DNA from: Planctomycetaceae bacterium
GTDB taxonomy: Bacteria > Planctomycetota > Planctomycetia > Planctomycetales > Planctomycetaceae
NCBI GenBank assembly: GCA_020426515.1
Contig: JAGQPW010000058.1
Span: 1 to 33,869, forward strand
Length of the DNA: 33,869 nt
Direction of reading: 5' to 3'
The notes beneath the pieces were generated by a model. It searched no databases, was not told where the DNA came from, and worked only from the letters and a program-made list of their open reading frames with translations. A program made the translations under genes and the position numbers. Positions 17,196 through 24,199 of this stretch are shown here, piece by piece (position 1 is the stretch's first letter; each line of letters opens with the position of its first letter).

Positions 17196-17450
17196 CTAAC
17201 GTGTTCCGATGCGAGAGCCAACTTTGCCGTTGGGCTTTCTGAATTCTGCGCCAGATCTCTGATTGGCGCAAATCGGGACACTTCGACCGACTACGAAGAG
17301 GATTCCGCAGTGGCGGCAGGGAAGTTCGACCCCCGACCGCATCGCCTGCAGTGCGATGGCCTGAAGTTGACGTTCTCCACACAAGCCCACTCGCAGCGGG
17401 AAGGGATGTGCACACCCCGGGCAGAATTTCGGCAGGACCATCATGGTCAT
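17196..17450 (-). CDS. Small zinc-ribbon protein
   Basis: 84 residues from ATG 17450 (MTMMVLPKFC); ATG 17444 and 17441 are alternatives, and only a weak GAG lies upstream. Two CxxC knuckles, Cys10-x2-Cys13 and Cys45-x2-Cys48, are spaced as in a zinc ribbon. The intervening segment HPFPLRVGLCG matches the style of small planctomycete proteins that begin with a CPxC zinc ribbon. The tail is basic. It reads in the same direction as the Gfo/Idh/MocA gene and ends 116 bp before it. No membrane segment is present. The cysteine spacing supports the call, but the weak ribosome-binding site and gene-poor surroundings leave some doubt. Confidence 0.45.
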   Translation of the reverse strand: MTMMVLPKFCPGCAHPFPLRVGLCGERQLQAIALQAMRSGVELPCRHCGILFVVGRSVPICANQRSGAEFRKPNGKVGSRIGTR

Positions 17451-17991
17451 AGGAACACTCGTGTTGAGGCCTGAATTCGCGTTCCGGGTCCCCACGGGGT
17501 CTGACTGAATATTCCAAATCCAGCGTCTGCCCCGTGGATGACACCACGAATTCACAACTCTTACCCGCCCCCCGTGACAGCTAGGTGTCACACCTGCTGC
17601 AAATTGCCGCAGATTATTCGTGCAGGTACCTATCTTGCTGCGAATCGTATCACCCCCCTTCCAAGATGCAGTGAAGTGCATCGAAATAATGCAGCCAATC
17701 GCGAGGTTGTGGGAAAAATACGTGCGACAGCAGGAAATACGCGTGCGGTAGACAATTGAGACTACGCCCGTGTGACCGGTTCCATCGCTACCACTCCGAA
17801 GTGTCGCATCGTCGCGATTTCCGGCCGATTGCGTATCGTTTACTCTGACTGTTCGGTTTACGCAGCCTCCGCAGAGCCTGTGTCACGAAAAGTCTTCCAG
17901 ACCGGCACTGTCTTCCAAGTTCGCCTATGCCTCCAGACGATGACACCTGAGAACGATCAACACTTCTCGAAAGTCCACCTGGAGAGCTCTC
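17451..17991. other. 541-bp gene-poor stretch
   Basis: I see no convincing gene here. Near 17709-17750 two imperfect direct copies of an AAATACG(C)GTGCG-like sequence lie about 24 bp apart and could bind a regulator. Downstream the sequence leads to the small gene at 17992, but no promoter with good -35 and -10 elements is obvious. Confidence 0.4.
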
Positions 17992-18183
17992 ATGCCCCGG
18001 TCCATTGACTCCGGGGAAGGAACCCATCTTGTCGGAAGGATCCGCAACGACCTGCATTACCACACGGCCAACGTCCGCTCCGCGACGAGCGACTTCGAAC
18101 AATGGCGGGGGCAGTGGAATGAAACGCGGTCCAAACTGGACAATCTGCTCGCATCGCTGACCGCTCGACTTCAGAACTGCTGA
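17992..18183 (+). CDS. Small protein of unknown function
   Basis: 63 residues. The ATG is preceded by GGAGAG at ideal spacing, and the stop is followed directly by a hairpin, so the open frame is bounded by both translation and transcription-end signals. The product is helical and polar, with heptad-like spacing of hydrophobic residues and a Trp-rich middle (DFEQWRGQWNETRSKLDNLLASL), suggesting a short coiled coil. There is no membrane helix and no signal peptide. It stands alone between the zinc-ribbon gene on the opposite strand and the DUF1559 cassette. I do not recognise a family. Confidence 0.55.
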   Translation: MPRSIDSGEGTHLVGRIRNDLHYHTANVRSATSDFEQWRGQWNETRSKLDNLLASLTARLQNC

Positions 18184-18214
18184 CCCCCTGAGCGACGCAT
18201 AAGGCGTTCAGGGG
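18184..18214 (+). terminator. Hairpin immediately after the small gene
   Basis: CCCCTGA (18185-18191) pairs with TCAGGGG (18208-18214). Inside, ACGC and GCGT form four more pairs around an ATAAG loop, with a three-base bulge on the left. It begins within two bases of the stop of the 63-residue gene. An A-rich rather than U-rich sequence follows, so classical intrinsic termination is uncertain. Confidence 0.5.
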
Positions 18215-18524
18215 AAATGCAAGCCACCCTCATCAGCAAACACCCAATGCGCTCCGCCTTTCCGATGGCCGGCGATCGCTCAATTCCCGGCCGCGTCCTG
18301 GAGCGTAAGCATCAACCTTCAATAACCTTGTGCTCCAGAGGCGGGACACGCTCCAGTCGGTCGAGCCACAGTTCGACCAGACCGACCAGTCTGAGCTTCA
18401 TGCCAGGCGGTACCATTATCTAAAAGTGATGCTACACTCCCCCAAAATTCATTTTGAGGTCGCGTGACAGATAACACCGCGTGTCGAATTGCGGCCTCGA
18501 CAACTGTTGACCGGGAGAGTGTCT
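18215..18524 (+). other. Structured leader region upstream of the first DUF1559 gene
   Basis: CTGGAGCGT (18298-18306) can pair perfectly with ACGCTCCAG (18348-18356). Its first seven bases can pair alternatively with GCTCCAG at 18332-18338. A further hairpin GGTCGA/TCGACC (18359-18364 with 18373-18378) competes with GTCGGTC/GACCGAC (18356-18362 with 18380-18386). The mutually exclusive pairings suggest a regulatory leader RNA. No -35/-10 pair was found with confidence. No gene is visible in this stretch. Confidence 0.35.
18443..18456. promoter_or_regulatory. AT-rich palindrome upstream of the first DUF1559 gene
   Basis: CAAAAT-TC-ATTTTG is a perfect 6-bp inverted repeat with a 2-bp centre in an otherwise GC-rich region, 69 bp before the GTG start. 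It resembles an operator for a dimeric regulator. No matching regulator is known from the sequence. Confidence 0.3.
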
Positions 18525-19478
18525 GTGCCGAAAGTCTTGTCGAAGGAATCGATTACCAAAGGCTTTACGCTCATTGAGTTGCTGGTGGTCATCGCCATCA
18601 TTGCAATTCTGATCGCGTTGCTTCTTCCAGCAGTGCAGCAGGCGCGGGAGGCCGCGCGCCGCACCCAGTGCCGGAATAACATGAAGCAGTTGGGATTGGC
18701 CATGCACAACTACGTGGATGTTCATTCAGTGCTTCCGCCGGGCAGTATCGGGACGTCGTTCACGCGTTCAGCGGGCGACAACACAAACCAGTGCTTCAGC
18801 CCGCTCGTCATGATTCTGCCCTACATCGATCAGGCCCCGTTGTACAATCTGATCGACTTTGACTACGACTACGGCGACACCGTGAACAAGGACCGCTACC
18901 CCCCTATTCCGGGCTACCTGTGTCCCTCTTACGCAGGGCCAAGCGTTTGGGCCTTTCACGGGTACCGGAGTGGTGGTACCACAAACAAGGGATTGACCTC
19001 GTATCTTGGTGTGCTCGGGTACAATCCCAACGGGAATCAGTCCGGAACGAGCGACTACGGCGGGCTCTTTTTCAAGAGCAGCAAACTGGGCTTTCGCGAC
19101 ATCACCGATGGCACCTCAAACACCTACATGTACGGAGAGTACCTTCCGTCGTATCCCGAGAAACTGTCTGGCTCGACCGGGACAAGTTGTGGCTTTCACG
19201 TCATTGAGAACGAACGGGGCAGTCCGTGGCCAACTGGGATCGCCCTCGAAGGCATGGGGTCAGTCAAGGGGATGAAATACAACCCCAACCAGGTGTTCAC
19301 AGCCTTGTGTGACCGCCGCTTCGACTACCAGAATCTCCCCTTCAGTTCGCAGCACGTGGGTGGCGTCCACATGCTCAGCGCTGACGGCAGCGTTGGCTTC
19401 GTCAACGAGAACATCGACATCAACGTCTGGCGCTACAAGGCCAGCCGCGCTGGCAATGAAGTGACCGGCGAAAACTGA
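18525..19478 (+). CDS. DUF1559 pseudopilin-like surface protein (copy 1)
   Basis: 317 residues. GTG 18525 is chosen because GGGAG lies seven bases upstream; a GTG two codons earlier is too close to that site. The N-terminus is a type IV prepilin/type II pseudopilin signal: the basic leader ends K-G13, cleavage is before F14, and Glu18 is at +5. The helix [33 protein letters not shown] is given here only in outline (residues 14-46). The body is the DUF1559 domain, and the conserved H-x9-DG motif occurs near the end ([13 protein letters not shown]). Such proteins are present in dozens of copies in planctomycetes and are probably processed by a prepilin peptidase and displayed on the cell surface. 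A second copy and a small lipoprotein follow, forming a typical cassette. Confidence 0.93.
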   Translation: MPKVLSKESITKGFTLIELLVVIAIIAILIALLLPAVQQAREAARRTQCRNNMKQLGLAMHNYVDVHSVLPPGSIGTSFTRSAGDNTNQCFSPLVMILPYIDQAPLYNLIDFDYDYGDTVNKDRYPPIPGYLCPSYAGPSVWAFHGYRSGGTTNKGLTSYLGVLGYNPNGNQSGTSDYGGLFFKSSKLGFRDITDGTSNTYMYGEYLPSYPEKLSGSTGTSCGFHVIENERGSPWPTGIALEGMGSVKGMKYNPNQVFTALCDRRFDYQNLPFSSQHVGGVHMLSADGSVGFVNENIDINVWRYKASRAGNEVTGEN

Positions 19479-19600
19479 TCGACTCAGCCAGTGCAGTCGT
19501 CGCCGCTGCCTCCCGGTCTGCTTCTCCAATGGCAAGCCTCCGCTGAGGGTCCGCTTCCCCTGCGCAACGTGGTGGCGTGAAACTCTGTCAGCACAACGGT

Positions 19601-19630
19601 TTGACACTACTGCAGCAATCATTGTATAAG
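19601..19630 (+). promoter_or_regulatory. Sigma-70-type promoter for DUF1559 copy 2
   Basis: TTGACA (19601-19606) is a perfect -35 element. TATAAG (19625-19630) is a near-consensus -10 with an 18-bp spacer. The start of transcription would fall near 19637, giving a leader of about 120 nt before the ATG at 19759. This lets the second DUF1559 gene be transcribed independently of the first. Confidence 0.7.
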
Positions 19631-19758
19631 CAAACGTGCATCTGTTGTCTCTTTGACTCAACGTGCATTGTTGCTTCCAGATCAGTTAAGTTGCACCCGA
19701 TATCAATGCTGCCACTCAGCCTCCTGGCTTATTTCCATTCTGTCTTAAGGGAAGTACG

Positions 19759-20673
19759 ATGAAAACCTCGCGAAGAAAAGGGTTTACGCTCATTGAGCTG
19801 TTGGTCGTCATTGCGATCATCGCCATTCTGATTGCCTTGCTGTTACCCGCAGTCCAGCAGGCCCGGGAAGCGGCTCGACGCAGCCAATGCAAGAACAACC
19901 TGAAACAGCTTGGCCTGGCGCTTCACAATTACCACGACACATTCACCGTGTTTCCACCGGGAAGCATCGGGTACTCCTTCACTAAGGCCGCAGGCGACAA
20001 TTCCAATCAAACCTTCAGCCCTTTGGTCATGATCCTGCCTTACATCGATCAGGCACCGCTCTACAACAAGTTTGATTTCAACGTTGGCTACAACGATGCT
20101 CCCAACGATGCGCTGGCTGGCCCGATTCCGGCCTTTCTCTGTCCGTCTTATGCCGGTCCGACCAGCGGTTCAGAGCACGGCTATCGCCCCTCCAGCAACT
20201 CCTCGGTCAAAGCAGTGACGTGCTATCTTGGTGTCGGTGGGTACAACGCAACCGGGAACCAGTCGTTCACCACAGATCGCGGTGGCATGTTCTTCGTCAA
20301 CAGCAGCATTGGCATGCGGGACATTACCGACGGAACTTCGAACACCTTCATGTACGGCGAGTTTCGTCCCACGATCATGGCCGATGTCGGTTGGTCGTGG
20401 AATCAGGATCAACGCTGGAGCCCATGGGTGCGTGGCATTTCCCTTGAAGGGAGTGGAGCGGCCAAAGGGACGCGCTACAACCCGAACCAGGTGTTCGCGA
20501 AGACGACCGCTTACACAAACGACATGACGAACTTGCCCTTCAGTTCACAGCACGTGGGGGGTGTTCACATGCTGAACGCGGATGGCAGCGTGGTCTTTGT
20601 CAGCGAGAACGTTGATAGTGGCAACTGGCGCTCGCGATCCACACGTGCCGGGGGCGAAGTCGTCGGTGAATAG
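19759..20673 (+). CDS. DUF1559 pseudopilin-like surface protein (copy 2)
   Basis: 304 residues from ATG 19759, preceded by AAGGGAAG at good spacing. The prepilin-type signal is MKTSRRKG8, with cleavage before Phe9 and Glu13 at +5, followed by the long hydrophobic helix. The DUF1559 body closely parallels copy 1 throughout, including the [18 protein letters not shown] segment and the [22 protein letters not shown] pair. The same H-x9-DG block, [13 protein letters not shown], lies near the C-terminus. The two genes therefore arose by tandem duplication. A good promoter lies upstream and a structured RNA follows within five bases of the stop. A short lipoprotein gene is next, as is usual for these cassettes. 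The surface location is inferred from the signal; the function is unknown. Confidence 0.94.
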   Translation: MKTSRRKGFTLIELLVVIAIIAILIALLLPAVQQAREAARRSQCKNNLKQLGLALHNYHDTFTVFPPGSIGYSFTKAAGDNSNQTFSPLVMILPYIDQAPLYNKFDFNVGYNDAPNDALAGPIPAFLCPSYAGPTSGSEHGYRPSSNSSVKAVTCYLGVGGYNATGNQSFTTDRGGMFFVNSSIGMRDITDGTSNTFMYGEFRPTIMADVGWSWNQDQRWSPWVRGISLEGSGAAKGTRYNPNQVFAKTTAYTNDMTNLPFSSQHVGGVHMLNADGSVVFVSENVDSGNWRSRSTRAGGEVVGE

Positions 20674-20677
20674 TGCA

Positions 20678-20794
20678 ATTGCCCATGCGTTCCGCGCCGG
20701 TGGTCACTGATCCGCTGGCGTGGCTCATTGGGCACGACAGGACTGCGTCGGATATCGCTGACCTGCGTCAGCGGACAGAACCTGCATGGGCAAT
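20678..20794 (+). ncRNA. Structured intergenic RNA element with alternative stems
   Basis: ATTGCCCATGC (20678-20688) and GCATGGGCAAT (20784-20794) are perfect 11-bp inverted arms enclosing 95 nt, and GTTC/GAAC can extend the stem past a two-base bulge. Within it, TCCGCTGGCG (20711-20720) can pair with CGTCAGCGGA (20766-20775) over 10 positions with one G-U. The local hairpin CGCTGAC (20756-20762) with GTCAGCG (20767-20773) would exclude that pairing. It lies in the untranslated gap between DUF1559 copy 2 and the lipoprotein gene. It may be an mRNA stabiliser, attenuator or riboswitch-like element. Base pairing was assessed by eye only. Confidence 0.5.
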
Positions 20795-20819
20795 GAATAA
20801 TTCTGGTTGAGGATCCACA

Positions 20820-21254
20820 ATGAAGTACTGGCTTGTCTGGGCTGGATGTTTGCTGTGTCTGGGATGTGCTGGCGCTGCCGATGATGCGCCAACCCTGGCC
20901 CCCGTCAATGGTCTGGTCTTGATTGATGGTCTGCCGCTCACGACCGGCACGATTTCCTTTGTTCCGGACTCCAAACGGGGGACCACGGGACCGCTGGCGT
21001 CGGGGGCCATTGATTCCTCGGGTCGATTCACACTCCGCACATCGGTTCCAGGCGACGGCGCGGTCGTCGGCTTTCATCGGGTGTCGATCGAAGCCTACGA
21101 GCCAGTCCCGCCGTTCGATCCTGAGAATCCGAAGTTGGTGGAACCCGTGCCACTGATTCCGACGCGGTATTTCGATGTGTCGACCAGCGAATTGACAGCC
21201 GAAGTTAAGGCGCAGCCAGAAAACTCAGTCACGATTGAACTGCATCGAAAGTAA
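20820..21254 (+). CDS. Small lipoprotein, carboxypeptidase-regulatory-like fold
   Basis: 144 residues from ATG 20820, with GAGG upstream. The N-terminus is a short lipoprotein-like signal (MKYWLVWAGCLLCLGCAG); Cys16 after L-G is the best candidate, although residue -3 is Cys rather than Leu. The remainder has the beta-sandwich pattern of carboxypeptidase-regulatory-like/transthyretin-type domains. It contains NGLVLIDGLPLTTGTISFVPD, GAIDSSGRFTL and a GFHRVSIEAYE strand. Such small lipoproteins typically follow DUF1559 genes in planctomycetes, and the two are thought to act together at the surface. It is separated from DUF1559 copy 2 by the structured element, which may tune its expression relative to that gene. 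Confidence 0.82.
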   Translation: MKYWLVWAGCLLCLGCAGAADDAPTLAPVNGLVLIDGLPLTTGTISFVPDSKRGTTGPLASGAIDSSGRFTLRTSVPGDGAVVGFHRVSIEAYEPVPPFDPENPKLVEPVPLIPTRYFDVSTSELTAEVKAQPENSVTIELHRK

Positions 21255-21265
21255 GCCAAGCCAGC

Positions 21266-21328
21266 GCCAGCGACCGGCCAATAGCGGTGCAGTCACGATT
21301 CTCTTGTGGTCCGATGCTCGTCGTTGGC
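21266..21328 (+). terminator. Possible weak 3' hairpin after the lipoprotein gene
   Basis: GCCAGCGAC (21266-21274) can pair with GTCGTTGGC (21320-21328) over nine positions with one G-U, leaving a long loop of about 45 nt. It lies 12 bases past the lipoprotein stop and is followed by TGGTTTCTTGCTTG, which is T-rich in part. The long loop makes it weak. Confidence 0.25.
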
Positions 21329-21473
21329 TGGTTTCTTGCTTGACTGATTCGGCTGGCCCACTTTAATGCGTCTTTGATTCAGCTTGGGGGCTTGCCGCCG
21401 TTCGTGAGAGATTGATCGTCAATCTGCCGTGCAGAACAGGGTCCCTGAATGATCGCGATGTCAGGAGAAGGGC

Positions 21474-22466
21474 GTGGCAATTGACGGGACTCCAGCCGAC
21501 AACATTCTGGCAGCGGCGAGTCGCCTGCGGGGAAATCAGTTCAGCGAGGAATTGCGTCTCGCCATCGTAAACTTGACGGATCAGGACAGTCTCGCGATGA
21601 CGAGGCTGCAAGTCGCGGTCCGACTCGACGAAGTGGACTCACCGGCAGGCACGGGATTTCTGGCGGTCTGGCTGGGCGGCGGAGTTGAGAACGGATTCGA
21701 TCCACAGCCGACGACCGTCCCCATTCTGAATGCGATGTTGCGCTGGACACGGACGATTGCAACGCCGGACGACACGAGTGTTGAAACGCCAGTCGAGGTC
21801 GACGAACAGGTGGCCATTGGCCTTGAACGTCTGGGCCAGGGGCTGGTGGCTCACCTGTCACGGAGTCCGGGGCAGCTGGCCCAACTCGCCAGCCGCGAGG
21901 ACATCGTCACCGAACTGGAACGCGTGGAGCATTTGTCTCCCGGCGTTGTCTGGGTGCTGGAACTGCTGCGGAAACGCAGCGGCACGTTGCTGGTGATTCA
22001 TGTTGCGGGCCGGGTGGGTTATCGGCTTGCCTACGAAAACCTGTCGAACTGCTTCCACCTGTTCACGCTGCTGCAGGCTGCCCTGATTGGAAAGGTTCCT
22101 GATGCGATGCCCGTTTCTGAGCAAACACTGGCCATTGCCAGCGGAGAGGCGTACGGAGAAGCCAGCGATTCGGCTCAATGGCATTATGGACGAGGTGATG
22201 TCAGCGAATCCAACATCGCCGCATCGGTCTGGGGCGAAGCCAGCCCCGAGTCGATTCCCCAGATCGGCGAGACTCAAGTGTTGCTGCTCTGGCCGAATCT
22301 CCAGGGAAGCCGTGCCTGGGATGCCGGCTTCTTCGGCCCCTATCTGGAGGCAGCGCCACCGCGTGTGAACGTCATCGACCAGCTGACGACCGAAGAGGTC
22401 AACGATTGGTGGGAGAAACTCAAACTCCCCGACATCGCCCCTCGCCCCTGGTGGAAACTCTGGTAG
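21474..22466 (+). CDS. Protein of unknown function
   Basis: 330 residues from GTG 21474, preceded by AGGAG six bases upstream. There is no signal peptide and no clear membrane helix. The N-terminal part (about 1-115) is alpha/beta with a Gly-rich loop, WLGGGVENGFD. The middle has two hydrophobic strands and helices (PGVVWVLELLRKRSGTLLVIHVAG), and the C-terminus is Trp-rich (NDWWEKLKLPD, then PRPWWKLW at the very end). I do not recognise a family, and no catalytic motif stands out. The stop lies inside a hairpin shared with the end of the convergent M41-like gene. Confidence 0.7.
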   Translation: MAIDGTPADNILAAASRLRGNQFSEELRLAIVNLTDQDSLAMTRLQVAVRLDEVDSPAGTGFLAVWLGGGVENGFDPQPTTVPILNAMLRWTRTIATPDDTSVETPVEVDEQVAIGLERLGQGLVAHLSRSPGQLAQLASREDIVTELERVEHLSPGVVWVLELLRKRSGTLLVIHVAGRVGYRLAYENLSNCFHLFTLLQAALIGKVPDAMPVSEQTLAIASGEAYGEASDSAQWHYGRGDVSESNIAASVWGEASPESIPQIGETQVLLLWPNLQGSRAWDAGFFGPYLEAAPPRVNVIDQLTTEEVNDWWEKLKLPDIAPRPWWKLW

Positions 22467-22484
22467 CCAACGCAGCTGTTGGCT
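22465..22484. terminator. Bidirectional hairpin between convergent genes
   Basis: AGCCAAC (22465-22471) and GTTGGCT (22478-22484) pair perfectly over 7 bp with a 6-nt loop. The left arm starts inside the TAG stop of the plus-strand gene, and the right arm ends 8 bases before the stop of the minus-strand gene. It could end transcripts from both sides. No U-run is present on either strand. Confidence 0.5.
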
Positions 22485-22491
22485 GTTGGAC

Positions 22492-22977
22492 TCACCATAG
22501 ACTCAGCCAGTCACCCACGATTTCCAGAATCTGTTCCTCGTCCAGCGTTTCATGGGCCAGCAGGTGATCGACGAGCACGGCGATGGCGGACCACTGTTCG
22601 TCGTTTGAAAGCCGGTGATAGAGGTCGATGGATGTTTGTTCCAGATAATCCATACGGCGACGCTGGTCCGGAAATTTTGAGGCCGCAGCGTGCCAGGCGA
22701 GACGCCAGTCCTGTGCCCATTCGGCGACCATGGCCGGGTGAAAGGGATCTCCCGTGTGAATCATCTCCGCCACGGGACCGGCCAGTGCCACCAGGATGGT
22801 TCGTTTGTTGAGGTCTTCGCCGGAGAATTCCGCTTCTGCCCAGGCGATTTCCGCATCGCCATACCGCTGCGGGCCATCATCCCAGTCTGGGTCAATGGTC
22901 AGTGAAAGCACCCTGGCCCCCAGTTGCAGGGCCGTGAAGGCATGGCCGGCTTCGTGATATGCCACCAGCTCCGACAT
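22492..22977 (-). CDS. Stand-alone M41 (FtsH)-like zinc peptidase domain
   Basis: 161 residues from ATG 22977, preceded by GGAG; the start overlaps the SGNH gene's stop (TGATG), so it is translationally coupled. The zincin signature is His8-Glu9-x-x-His12 in VAYHEAGHAF. The segment ALAGPVAEMI (about 65-72) matches the Gly-rich block ALGGRVAE of FtsH peptidase domains. Asp90 in AQDWRLAW sits where the M41 family has its third zinc ligand (motif ND[LI]xxA). The AAA+ ATPase and membrane parts of FtsH are absent, and the length equals the peptidase domain alone. It is therefore likely a zinc metallopeptidase or a related small-protein regulator in the cytoplasm. The substrate is unknown. The operon also encodes an SGNH hydrolase and a DUF58 protein. 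Confidence 0.8.
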   Translation of the reverse strand: MSELVAYHEAGHAFTALQLGARVLSLTIDPDWDDGPQRYGDAEIAWAEAEFSGEDLNKRTILVALAGPVAEMIHTGDPFHPAMVAEWAQDWRLAWHAAASKFPDQRRRMDYLEQTSIDLYHRLSNDEQWSAIAVLVDHLLAHETLDEEQILEIVGDWLSLW

Positions 22978-24191
22978 CACTTCTCCTCGCTGGCTGTCGT
23001 TTCCGTGGGGAACTTCCAGTCTGTGGCCAGTTGACTCGACAGAATCTCCACGAAGCGATCGATGCCGGCTGGCGAGAGATGACAGACATCCGAAAACAGG
23101 GAGAGATCCGTCAAGGCCGAGGCCATGTCGACAAACAGTTCTTCGGGGTGTTTCCGAGCCACGGCGACAACTTGTTCGTTATGGACGTTCACTCCGCGAT
23201 GGACATTCTCCGGCGCTCCCCACAATTCGGTGGCCAACCCATATTGCCCCCGGGCGTAACCCAGTGTTCCCGCTTCCATGGCCTCTCTGGAATAGTTGTC
23301 GACCCAGTATGTGGCGAAGGTCATCAGAACCACGGGAGTCTGGTGCTCATGGGCCATGGCAATCATCTGTTCCAGATTGGAGTGAAATGCCGGCCCCGTT
23401 TTGATCTCGGCTCCGTACTCGAATGCATCAATGTCGGGAGGCCCCAGTCCAATGGTGCGGTCCAGCGTGTCTACTGCCACATTGCCCATGGAAAGTGTCC
23501 GGTGCCGCTTGAGACGATCGAAAGACCGATACCACTGGCAGTGCGCGTAGTCATCGCGGAACGCATCGTCCGGGATACAATTCATGCGGACTTCGTTGAT
23601 TCCGTGATAGATGACGATCAAATCGAACCCGGCCCCCTGTTCGCACAGCCATTGCAGCTTATTCAGACTGTCGCGTGTGGTGTGAGCGGAAACGGCCGCG
23701 TTGTGGACACGAACGGGGCGGTTCAGCTGCTGAGTGAGCGCTGCCGAAAGTGCATCCCCAACCTGTTCGGCGACAGAGCCCCCCAGCAGCAGGACCTGCA
23801 ATTCGTCTGGCGATCGACTCGACTGAAGTATGTTGCGGGTATACAGCTCCGGATAGTGGAGGCGGTATGGATCGATCTTGTTGGAGAGATCAGCCGGAGC
23901 TACGGAATACACCAGCCACAGGTAGGCGCGATATCCCACTCCGAGCAGAGACACGACATACCCCGCATAGATGAGGAAGAAGATCCACCGACGGCGAGAT
24001 GTGACAGGCTGACCGAATGAGGCCGTCATTTCGTCTTCCGTGACTTCACTGCGCGCGGCTTTTGCTGTTGCAGCTTCTTCTGCAGGTGAGGCAACTTCGT
24101 CGCAGGCTTGCGCGGGGCAGGGCGGGGGCTTCGGGACATGATTCGGCTCAATGCATCGCTGCTCGCCAGATCGACGTCTGGTGAACAGCAT
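22977..24191 (-). CDS. Membrane-anchored SGNH hydrolase
   Basis: 404 residues from ATG 24191, 8 bp after the DUF58 stop. ATG 24029, with GGAAG upstream, is a good alternative that removes a Pro/Ala-rich cytoplasmic leader. A single membrane helix (about 69-88, IFFLIYAGYVVSLLGVGYRAY) is followed by an extracytoplasmic SGNH fold. Its residues are: Ser139 in LLLGGSVAEQ (block I), Asn164 in HNAAVSAHTT (block II, with Ala for Gly), Asn199 in HGINE (block III), and the D-x-x-H dyad DVCHLSPAG near the end. Such enzymes deacetylate or de-esterify surface polysaccharides or lipids. Its stop overlaps the start of the M41-like gene. The family is confident; the substrate is not. Confidence 0.85.
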   Translation of the reverse strand: MLFTRRRSGEQRCIEPNHVPKPPPCPAQACDEVASPAEEAATAKAARSEVTEDEMTASFGQPVTSRRRWIFFLIYAGYVVSLLGVGYRAYLWLVYSVAPADLSNKIDPYRLHYPELYTRNILQSSRSPDELQVLLLGGSVAEQVGDALSAALTQQLNRPVRVHNAAVSAHTTRDSLNKLQWLCEQGAGFDLIVIYHGINEVRMNCIPDDAFRDDYAHCQWYRSFDRLKRHRTLSMGNVAVDTLDRTIGLGPPDIDAFEYGAEIKTGPAFHSNLEQMIAMAHEHQTPVVLMTFATYWVDNYSREAMEAGTLGYARGQYGLATELWGAPENVHRGVNVHNEQVVAVARKHPEELFVDMASALTDLSLFSDVCHLSPAGIDRFVEILSSQLATDWKFPTETTASEEK

Positions 24192-24199
24192 TGTGATGA

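Noticed and set aside
17080..17547. Long upstream extension of the Gfo/Idh/MocA frame
   Set aside because: It has no protein-like character, lacks the expected signal position, and ATG 17079 has a good ribosome-binding site and Tat signal.
22959..24020. Plus-strand frame of about 350 codons over the SGNH hydrolase
   Set aside because: Shadow of a gene with full SGNH blocks; no plausible family or start site.
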